NCBI GenBank assembly: GCA_036008685.1
Contig: DASYNF010000293.1
Span: 9,802-73,801 of the forward strand
Reading direction: 5' to 3'
Origin: Actinomadura_C sp036008685
GTDB taxonomy: Bacteria > Actinomycetota > Actinomycetes > Streptosporangiales > Streptosporangiaceae
Length of the DNA stretch: 64,000 bases
Within the stretch, counting starts at the first letter, position 1; each line of letters begins with the position of its first letter. A model generated the notes under the pieces. That model saw nothing but the letters and a program-made list of their open reading frames with translations, was not told the DNA's origin and did no database searches. Both the position numbers and the translations under genes were made by a program. Shown here in pieces: positions 57,955-64,000 of the stretch.

Positions 57955-59126
57955 CGCGCACCCCCCTCCGGCGCCGTCGTCCGCGTGTTGGACAGCAGCA
58001 TGCCGAGCGCGGGGGCGCCGGCGCCGGAGACGACCTCGCCCGCGGCGGTGAAGGACACGGCCGGAACCGCCTCCACGAGCCCCTCCCGCCCACGCCGCAG
58101 CAGGCAGACCTCCGCCACCCGGCGTGGCCCGCCGGGCTCCCGCACCAGGTGGATCACGACGTCGAGCGCGGCGGCCAGCTGACTGTGCACCGCCTCACGG
58201 CTGAGCCCGGCCGCGCAGGCGAGCGCCTCCAGGCGGGCCGGCACGTCGGCCGCCGCGTTGGCGTGCAGAGTGCCGCAGCCGCCCTCATGGCCGGTGTTGA
58301 GGGCGGCCAGCAGGTCCACGACCTCGGCGCCGCGGACCTCCCCCACCACGAGGCGGTCCGGCCGCATGCGCAGGGCCTGCCGGACGAGGTCGTGCAGCCG
58401 CACGCCACCGGCGCCCTCCACGTTGGGCGGCCGGGATTCGAGCCGTACGACGTGGTCGTGCGCCGGCCGCAGCTCGGCGGAGTCCTCGACGAGCACCAGC
58501 CGCTCACCGGGGCGGACCAGGGAGAGCAGGCTCGCGAGCAGTGTCGTCTTGCCCGTCCCGGTGCCGCCGGTGACGAGGAAGGCCACCCGGGCCCCGACGA
58601 GGGACGCCAGAAGGGCCGCTCCGGCCTCCGGCACCGCCCGCGCCGCGACGAGCTCATCGAGGGTGAAGGCCCGCCTGCGGGGAAGACGGAGCGACAGGCT
58701 GGTGCCGCCTCCGGCGATGGGCGGCAACACCGCGTGCAGCCGGATCCCGCCGGATAGCCGGGCGTCCACGTAGGGCGCGGCGTCGTCGAGCCGCCGGCCC
58801 GCGGCGGCGGCCAGACGCTGGGCCAGCCGTCGCAGCGTCGCCTCGTCCTCGAACCTCACCGCCGTGCGGACGAGCCCGGAACCCGCATCGATCCACACGT
58901 CGTCGGCGCCGTTGACGAGGACGTCGGTGACCTCGGCATCGCGCAGCAGCGGTTCGAGCGGTCCGGCACCGACGAGGTCGGCCCGCAGCTCCTCGACCAG
59001 GGTGAGCATCTCCGCATCGCCGAGGACCCGCTCCTCCGCTCGCAGGGCCACCGCGACCTGTGCCGGGGTGGGGACGCCTCCGGCCTCCGCGAGCCGGCCC
59101 CGCACGGCGTCCACGAACCGGTTCAC
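57951..59126 (-). CDS. TadA-type secretion ATPase
   Basis: The 391-residue ATPase has an N-terminal domain (about 1-150; LLRDAEVTDVLVNGADDVWID) and a RecA-like core with Walker A VTGGTGTGKTTLL, Asp box VEDSAELRP, Walker B RPDRLVVGEVRG and His box TGHEGGCGTLHANAA. It powers assembly of the Flp pilus (TIGR03819-type). GTG 59126 overlaps the cpaE stop by four bases (GTGA), so the set cpaE-tadA-tadB-tadC reads as one coupled unit. Confidence 0.95.
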   Translation of the reverse strand: MNRFVDAVRGRLAEAGGVPTPAQVAVALRAEERVLGDAEMLTLVEELRADLVGAGPLEPLLRDAEVTDVLVNGADDVWIDAGSGLVRTAVRFEDEATLRRLAQRLAAAAGRRLDDAAPYVDARLSGGIRLHAVLPPIAGGGTSLSLRLPRRRAFTLDELVAARAVPEAGAALLASLVGARVAFLVTGGTGTGKTTLLASLLSLVRPGERLVLVEDSAELRPAHDHVVRLESRPPNVEGAGGVRLHDLVRQALRMRPDRLVVGEVRGAEVVDLLAALNTGHEGGCGTLHANAAADVPARLEALACAAGLSREAVHSQLAAALDVVIHLVREPGGPRRVAEVCLLRRGREGLVEAVPAVSFTAAGEVVSGAGAPALGMLLSNTRTTAPEGGAR

Positions 59127-60226
59127 GTCCGGGCCCCTGACCGTGCACGGCCGGCGAGTTGCGCGACCAGGCCGGAGCAGAGGCCGGTCAGCGCGCCGCG
59201 GCGGGAGACGGCGGGCAGATCCCCGTGTTCGAGCGCCGCCGCCACCCGGCGGTCGCTCGTGACCGTGCCGGCCAGGGGGAGGCCGAGCACGTGTGCCACC
59301 GACTGTGCGGTGAGCCCGCCCGGTGCCGGGCCCCGTACGATCACGCGGACGTCGGAGGTGTGGCGGCCCACGGCGCCGGCGACACGAGCGGCGGCCGCCA
59401 CCGCGCGTACCTCGGCGGGCACCACGAGCAGCGCGAGATCCGCCGTGACGAGCGCCTCCACCGCCGCGTCGCCGAGGTGGCGCTGGACGTCGAGGACCAT
59501 GAGGTCGAAGCCGCGTGCGCCCGCGTCGAGGACGGCCCGCATGGCACCGGGCGGGACGGGGTCCGCGTCGCCGCGGTGCCAGGACAGCAGCGCGAGTTCG
59601 CCGCCGTGTCCGCCCGGCCGTGCCCTCTCGCCGACGCTCGGCAGCGCCTCCCGGAGCGCGGCGGCGCTGAGCCGGCCGCGCACCTCCAGGAACTCCGGCC
59701 ATCGGGCCCCCGGCGCCTCTTCGTGGCCGAGGAGAAGGTCCAGGCCCCCGCCCTGGGGATCACCGTCCACGATCAGGGTCCGCAGGCCGTGCCGGGCTCC
59801 GGTGAGCGCCAGCACCGCCGCGAAGGTGCTCGCGCCCGCTCCGCCCCGTGCCCCGGTCACGCACACCGTGACAGCGCCGCCGTCCGCGGGTTCGGCGGCC
59901 GCCGCGAGCACGTCCACCAGGCGGGCCTCGGCGTCCGGCAGGATCGCGACCTCCTCCGCCCCGATCTCGACGGCGAGCCGGTAGACCTCCTCGTCGTCCC
60001 GGTGCCGGGTCACCAGAACGACACCGGGGCGTCTCGGCGTCCCGGCCGTCACGAGCCCGGGGGCGAGGTCGGCGCCGAGGAGCACCAGCGAGGGACGTCC
60101 CCACGCGGCGCGCGTCCGGTCCCGGTCGTCCGCGACTTCGGCCCGGACGTCGGCGGCCGCGGCCAGGCGGAGAAGGTCGTCGGCGGTCGCGGGGTCGGCG
60201 GTCGCGATCAGTGCGGAGGTGGCCAT
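59123..60226 (-). CDS. CpaE/Ssd-like septum-site and pilus-positioning ATPase
   Basis: The 367-residue protein has a receiver-like N-terminal part (about 1-115) and a MinD/ParA-type domain from about 118: VTGARGGAGASTFAAVLAL in place of the deviant Walker A, LIVDGDPQGGGLDLLLG, and VLDVQRHLGDAAVEAL. CpaE directs the Tad pilus to the pole in Caulobacter, and the actinobacterial Ssd is tied to septation. The Walker A lacks the usual Gly-Lys-Gly-Gly form and has GARGGAGAS, so ATPase activity is uncertain. It heads the tadABC unit. Confidence 0.9.
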   Translation of the reverse strand: MATSALIATADPATADDLLRLAAAADVRAEVADDRDRTRAAWGRPSLVLLGADLAPGLVTAGTPRRPGVVLVTRHRDDEEVYRLAVEIGAEEVAILPDAEARLVDVLAAAAEPADGGAVTVCVTGARGGAGASTFAAVLALTGARHGLRTLIVDGDPQGGGLDLLLGHEEAPGARWPEFLEVRGRLSAAALREALPSVGERARPGGHGGELALLSWHRGDADPVPPGAMRAVLDAGARGFDLMVLDVQRHLGDAAVEALVTADLALLVVPAEVRAVAAAARVAGAVGRHTSDVRVIVRGPAPGGLTAQSVAHVLGLPLAGTVTSDRRVAAALEHGDLPAVSRRGALTGLCSGLVAQLAGRARSGART

Positions 60227-60304
60227 CTGCGTCTCCCAGCACAGGCGTCACGGGAGCACCACCATGCGTCGCGGACCTCGACCGGCGGAAGAGGTTTCCC
60301 CACC

Positions 60305-60315
60305 CTGTGGATAAC
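60305..60315 (-). promoter_or_regulatory. DnaA-box-like 11-mer upstream of cpaE
   Basis: GTTATCCACAG on the minus strand, about 80 bases before the cpaE start. It is identical to the 11-mer in front of the DUF4244 pilin gene. Confidence 0.45.
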
Positions 60316-60351
60316 TTCGGCGGGCTGCGGAGACCTGACCGTAGATATGAG

Positions 60352-60419
60352 GCGACCCCCGCTGGGGGGGAGCGGGGGTCGCCCGACGGTCCGGCTCCGG
60401 GGGGGTAGAGCCGGGCCGT
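60352..60419 (+). ncRNA. Twin hairpins with seven-G loops (candidate structured RNA or cpaE leader)
   Basis: Hairpin 1: GCGACCCCCGCT (60352-60363) pairs with AGCGGGGGTCGC (60371-60382) around GGGGGGG. Hairpin 2: ACGGTCCGGCTC (60386-60397) pairs with GAGCCGGGCCGT (60408-60419), including a U-G pair if read on the plus strand, around CGGGGGGGTA. Both loops carry seven G on the plus strand and seven C on the minus strand. The wobble pair slightly favours a plus-strand RNA. No gene on the plus strand precedes it. Confidence 0.4.
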
Positions 60420-61057
60420 TTCCCAAGAGAGCCTCGGGTACGTGACAAGGCGAATCGTCAATTGGATCTATAGACGACGTAAAGCCGAGGTCACGAAGTC
60501 TGCCTGATCGAACATATGCTGCCCGACCGCCCGGAGTCTCGTCGCGGCAAATCGGACAGGGATCAGGATTTTTTATCAGCGGGTGGAGAAGCGGTCACAA
60601 CCTTGTCGTAAGTTTTGACATTCGATGACCTTTTCGACCACACCGGTCGCCTATCGACCTGGGAAGGCCTTGACAACACTGGGATGCTACAGCACGGAAG
60701 GTAGATCTTTCCCGACCTGAGTGAGGTCGGATCAACATAAAGAATCGATCACGCCGAGTCATCGAGTCGGCTGAAGTGCCGTCAGTTCCGAATGGTCCGT
60801 ATGCGAAGGGGCCTCTGTGGTGGTGATGAACCGCCCCCACCGTTCCATGACGCGCCCTTGACCCACGCTCGTTCATTTCCCAGGCCCTGGCTTGTCAAGC
60901 CGTTGAATCGGGCGTAGACAGGAGTTAGGACCTCGTGTCCGAGCACGGCAGCCGGGTACCCACGCGCGACCAGCCGCGGGAGGCGCGTTGTGACGGGCTT
61001 GACCCGGTCCGACGGATATCAGGTGCACGCTTGATAACCCGGTGTGACGTAGCGGCG
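60420..61057. other. Long gene-free stretch upstream of cpaE
   Basis: No open frame with coding character is seen in this stretch, which is AT-richer than its surroundings. Candidate promoter pieces include TTGACG (minus, about 60449-60454) facing cpaE and TTGACA (plus, 60670-60675), neither with a convincing -10 box at standard spacing. No tRNA-like cloverleaf was found by eye. Confidence 0.4.
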
Positions 61058-61081
61058 ACGGCGTCCCGGCCGGGACGCCGT
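61058..61081 (-). terminator. 24-base palindrome, probable terminator of the Fic-like gene
   Basis: ACGGCGTCCCGG is followed directly by its reverse complement. It lies about 110 bases beyond the stop of the minus-strand Fic-like gene. Confidence 0.5.
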
Positions 61082-61105
61082 TCGCTTTGTGCGGCCGACG
61101 GCGTC

Positions 61106-61160
61106 TCCGAAATGTTTCGGAACAGTACCCGTTGGGACCCATTGGGACCCATTGGCTGCC
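61106..61160. repeat. Dyad TCCGAAA-TG-TTTCGGA and 10-base repeats
   Basis: A 16-base dyad (61106-61121) with a two-base centre resembles a repressor operator. Directly after it the 10-mer GTTGGGACCC / ATTGGGACCC is repeated, with a partial third copy (61131-61160). Both lie between the Fic-like stop and its terminator. Confidence 0.45.
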
Positions 61161-61193
61161 GTCGCAGGATCCTTCGCACATGGAGAAGCCGGG

Positions 61194-62057
61194 TCAACCC
61201 CGCATGAAGGCTTCGCAGATCGCGAGCGAATCGCGGGCGGCGACGGTTACCGCGTCCGCACAGTGCCGCACCCACCGGCTCACCCCTTCGGGGGATCCGC
61301 TGATATAAGCGCGCAGTGCTTCGGCGTAGTCCTCGGCGAGTTCGGCGTGTCCGACCTCGGGAGCGGTCAGCGACTTCGGATCCAGGCCCCGTTCGACCAG
61401 GGTCAGGTGCTGCGCGGCCCGGGCCACCATTCCATCGCCCCAGCCGAACGGCCGCAGCGCGAGCAGCTCACCGTGCACGATCGCCCCGACGACGATCGCG
61501 GGAGCCCTGGTCGGCCGGGTCAGCAGGGCCGCGAGCGCGTCGAGCCGGGCGGCCACTTCGGCGGGTCCCGGCGGCGACCCGAGCCCGAGGGGGTCCTCGG
61601 CCTCCTGCCCCTCGGTCCGCGGCCGCCCGAGGTCGTCCGGCCGCGCGACATCCGCGGCCGCGAGGACATGCAGGCGGGCGAGCACCTGCCAGGGCGCCTG
61701 CCGCCAGGTCGCCGCGAGGGAACCGATCTCCGCGGACACCCGTAGCGCGCCCTGCACGACCGGGTCCCCCACCCCGGCCCCGGCGGCGATCCGGTCCCCG
61801 CTCTCCTGGGGCGTGCTCTCCCCGGCCGTCGCCTCGGCGACGGATCCCACGGCGTCTCGCAGCCGCTCCAGCGACAGGCTGACGCCTTCCAGTGCGGCGG
61901 ACGCGCGTGCGCCCCGAAGGGCCGACTCGGCGGAGACCTCGGCGCTGCGGCGCCGCAGGATCCGGTGGCCGAGGAGCCGGTCGACCGCGCCACGGGCCTC
62001 CGCGACCGCGTCGGTCAATCCCGGCAACTCCGCGACTTGGGCAAATGGGTCACTCAC
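61194..62057 (-). CDS. Fic-fold protein with degenerate catalytic motif
   Basis: This 287-residue protein belongs to an actinobacterial family related to Fic AMP-transferases. The position of the catalytic motif HPFxDGNGR is occupied by LRPFGWGDGMVAR (about 201-213): the catalytic His is Arg and the Asn-Gly-Arg is lost. The N-terminal inhibitory-helix motif [ST]xxxE[GN] is retained as SAALEG (53-58). It is therefore predicted to be a pseudo-enzyme. GTG 62057 is the start; sequence further upstream is not conserved. It is divergent from acs, 172 bases away. Confidence 0.75.
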   Translation of the reverse strand: MSDPFAQVAELPGLTDAVAEARGAVDRLLGHRILRRRSAEVSAESALRGARASAALEGVSLSLERLRDAVGSVAEATAGESTPQESGDRIAAGAGVGDPVVQGALRVSAEIGSLAATWRQAPWQVLARLHVLAAADVARPDDLGRPRTEGQEAEDPLGLGSPPGPAEVAARLDALAALLTRPTRAPAIVVGAIVHGELLALRPFGWGDGMVARAAQHLTLVERGLDPKSLTAPEVGHAELAEDYAEALRAYISGSPEGVSRWVRHCADAVTVAARDSLAICEAFMRG

Positions 62058-62229
62058 CCGCCCGACCCTAGTCGTTCCCGATCCCACCCCGGCCGGAGCC
62101 GCAGTGGCCTGGGTCACATAGCATCCAGGCCGGCCCGGGCAGTGCCGACGCACTTGTGAGCCCCCATGAGTCCCTGGTGGAGTAGGGCTTACCGAGCGCG
62201 CCGGAGATCGACCCTTTGAAGGAGACCGC

Positions 62230-64000
62230 GTGAGCGAAGAGACACTGTCGAACCTGCTGCAGGAAGCCCGGCGTTTCGCCCCCCCGCCGGAACTCGCCGC
62301 GGAAGCCAATGTCACGCAGGACGCCTACGGGGAGGCGGAGGCCGACCGCCTGGGCTTCTGGGCACGGCAGGCGGAGCGCCTGAGCTGGGAGAAGCCCTGG
62401 GACGAGGTCCTCGACTGGAGCAACCCCCCGTTCGCCAAGTGGTTCGTCGGCGGCCGCCTCAACATCGCCTACAACTGCGTGGACCGGCACGTGGAGGCCG
62501 GCCTCGGGGACAAGGTGGCCTATCACTGGGAGGGCGAACCCGGCGACACCCGGACGATCACCTACGCCGACCTGCAGAGCGAGGTGAGCAAGGCCGCCAA
62601 CGCCCTCCTGGAGCTCGGGATACGGACCGGCGACCGGGTCGCCATCTACATGCCGATGATCCCGGAACTCCCCATCACGATGCTGGCCTGTGCCCGCATC
62701 GGGGCCACGCACGCGGTGGTCTTCGGCGGCTTCAGCGCCAAGGCCCTGCGCGCCCGCATCGACGACGCCGAGGCCAAGCTCGTGGTGACCTCCGACGGAG
62801 GCTTCCGCCGCGGCAAGCCGTACGGGCTCAAGGAGGTCGTGGACGAGGCGGCCGCGGAGTGCCCCTCGGTGACCAACGTCCTGGTCGTCCGCCGGACCGG
62901 TGAGGACGTCGCCTGGAACGATCGCGACGTGTGGTGGCACGACCTCGTCGACCGGCAGCCCGCCGAGCACGAGCCCGTCGCGCTCGACGCCGAGCACCCG
63001 CTCTACATCCTGCACACCTCCGGCACGACCGGGAAGCCGAAGGGCATCCTGCACACCTCCGGGGGCTACCTGACCCAGGTGGCGTGGACCCACCACGCGG
63101 TCTTCGACCTCAAGCCCCGTACCGACGTCTACTGGTGCTCGGCCGACATCGGATGGGTGACCGGCCACTCCTACGTCGTCTACGGCCCGCTGGCCAACGG
63201 CGCCACGAGCGTCCTCTACGAGGGCACGCCGGACACCCCCCACAGGGGCCGGTGGTGGGAGATCATCGAGAAGTACGGGGTCACGATCTTCTACACCGCT
63301 CCGACCGCCATCCGTACCAGCATGAAGTGGGGCGAGGACATCCCCGCGCAGCACGACCTCTCGTCGCTGCGCGTTCTGGGCAGCGTGGGCGAGCCGATCA
63401 ATCCCGAGGCGTACGTCTGGTACCGCACGCACATCGGCGGGGACCGGTGCCCCGTGGTGGACACGTGGTGGCAGACCGAGACGGGCGCCATCATGATCAG
63501 CCCCTTGCCCGGGGTCACCAGCACCAAGCCGGGTGCCGCGATGCGCTGTCTCCCAGGCATCTCCGCCGAGGTGGTGGACAACGACGGCAACGCCGTCGGC
63601 CCCGGCGGCGGCGGGTACCTGACGCTGACCGAGCCGTGGCCGTCGATGCTGCGCGGCATCTGGGGCGACGACGCGCGGTACCGGGAGACGTACTGGTCGC
63701 GGTTCCCCGGGCGGTACTTCGCGGGCGACGGCGCGAAGCTCGACGACGACGGCGACCTCTGGCTGCTCGGCCGCGTCGACGACGTGATGAACGTCTCCGG
63801 CCACCGCATCTCCACGACCGAGGTGGAGCACGCGCTGGTCGGTCACCCGTCCGTCGCGGAGGCGGCCGTCGTCGGCGCGACGGACGCGACGACGGGGCAG
63901 GGCATCGTGGCGTTCGTCACGGTGCGCGGCGGCATCGAGGACGGCGCCGCGCTGGCCGCCGACCTGCGGGCGTTCGTCGCGAAGGAGATCGGCCCGATCG
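62230..64000 (+). CDS. acs: Acetyl-CoA synthetase, C-terminus outside the window
   Basis: The first 590 residues of the expected roughly 650 are present. ANL-superfamily motifs are YILHTSGTTGKPKGILHTSGG (P-loop), DTWWQTETGA (A5) and GRVDDVMNVSGHRIST (hinge/A8). The Trp in WWQTE is the residue that limits the pocket to acetate. The enzyme makes acetyl-CoA from acetate, ATP and CoA, and the catalytic Lys near the C-terminus lies beyond the window. GAAGGAGACC precedes the GTG start. Confidence 0.96.
   Translation, partial: MSEETLSNLLQEARRFAPPPELAAEANVTQDAYGEAEADRLGFWARQAERLSWEKPWDEVLDWSNPPFAKWFVGGRLNIAYNCVDRHVEAGLGDKVAYHWEGEPGDTRTITYADLQSEVSKAANALLELGIRTGDRVAIYMPMIPELPITMLACARIGATHAVVFGGFSAKALRARIDDAEAKLVVTSDGGFRRGKPYGLKEVVDEAAAECPSVTNVLVVRRTGEDVAWNDRDVWWHDLVDRQPAEHEPVALDAEHPLYILHTSGTTGKPKGILHTSGGYLTQVAWTHHAVFDLKPRTDVYWCSADIGWVTGHSYVVYGPLANGATSVLYEGTPDTPHRGRWWEIIEKYGVTIFYTAPTAIRTSMKWGEDIPAQHDLSSLRVLGSVGEPINPEAYVWYRTHIGGDRCPVVDTWWQTETGAIMISPLPGVTSTKPGAAMRCLPGISAEVVDNDGNAVGPGGGGYLTLTEPWPSMLRGIWGDDARYRETYWSRFPGRYFAGDGAKLDDDGDLWLLGRVDDVMNVSGHRISTTEVEHALVGHPSVAEAAVVGATDATTGQGIVAFVTVRGGIEDGAALAADLRAFVAKEIGPI

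Noticed and set aside
60227..61193. Gene or tRNA in the 960-base gap left of the Fic-like gene
   Set aside because: Short open frames here have no conserved wording, no ribosome site and atypical composition; no cloverleaf could be drawn by eye.
62068..63846. 592-codon minus-strand frame opposite acs
   Set aside because: Antisense shadow of acetyl-CoA synthetase, which carries all its motifs on the plus strand.

Overview
This is a 64 kb chromosomal window from a high-GC actinomycete. The evidence is strongly GC-biased coding, many GTG and TTG starts, leaderless-looking genes, a BldG anti-anti-sigma locus, an actinobacterial FurA-catalase pair, and the actinobacterial helicase/secretion neighbourhood (DEAH helicase, TadE/G, DUF4244 pilin, TadC, TadB, TadA, CpaE/Ssd) followed by acs. 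The order hppA, anti-sigma, bldG, helicase, tad genes, acs resembles the Streptomyces arrangement. The rest looks like the Streptosporangiales, but genus cannot be fixed from sequence alone. No rRNA, tRNA, CRISPR array, phage or intact insertion sequence was seen.

Left part (1-17.6 kb): a partial L,D-transpeptidase, a cluster of palindromic DnaA-box-like sites, DUF2277, a cold-shock gene with an attenuator-like leader, a SepF-like protein, a secreted hypothetical, a short Rho paralog behind an unusually repetitive leader, a Ser/Thr kinase, an acyl-CoA synthetase, a SigE-like ECF sigma factor, YceI behind paired operator-like sites, an orphan sensor kinase, DUF202, a GCS2 ligase, an orphan cytochrome b, and a diiron ferritin-like oxidase.

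Middle (17.9-45.9 kb): a TetR/LURP-one/hydrolase set, a CapA lipoprotein and a separate capA relic, furA-katA, NfeD-SPFH, a Rieske protein, and a ZIP-like membrane protein fused to a domain resembling actinobacterial IHF. Next come a DivIVA-like protein, a TSUP permease, an ABC ATPase, a decaying two-component pair, a PP2C phosphatase, an MFS exporter, serB with a repeat-rich 3' region, a sugar ABC operon with a ROK regulator, a FUSC protein, and SixA with a 38-residue membrane peptide.

Right part (46-64 kb): H+-pyrophosphatase, ApgA-like anti-sigma/BldG, the helicase and Tad pilus gene set in two minus-strand blocks separated by an HD hydrolase and a relic-bearing spacer, a degenerate Fic protein, and the start of acs. 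The tad genes overlap by 3-4 bases and are probably translationally coupled. The two tad blocks share an 11-base DnaA-box-like sequence at similar distances upstream.

The features most worth following up are the ZIP-IHF fusion, the patterned leader of the rho paralog, the twin G7-loop hairpins beside cpaE, the 30- and 54-base perfect palindromes, the frameshift-compensated response regulator beside a truncated kinase, and the Fic protein that keeps its inhibitory motif but has lost its catalytic His.
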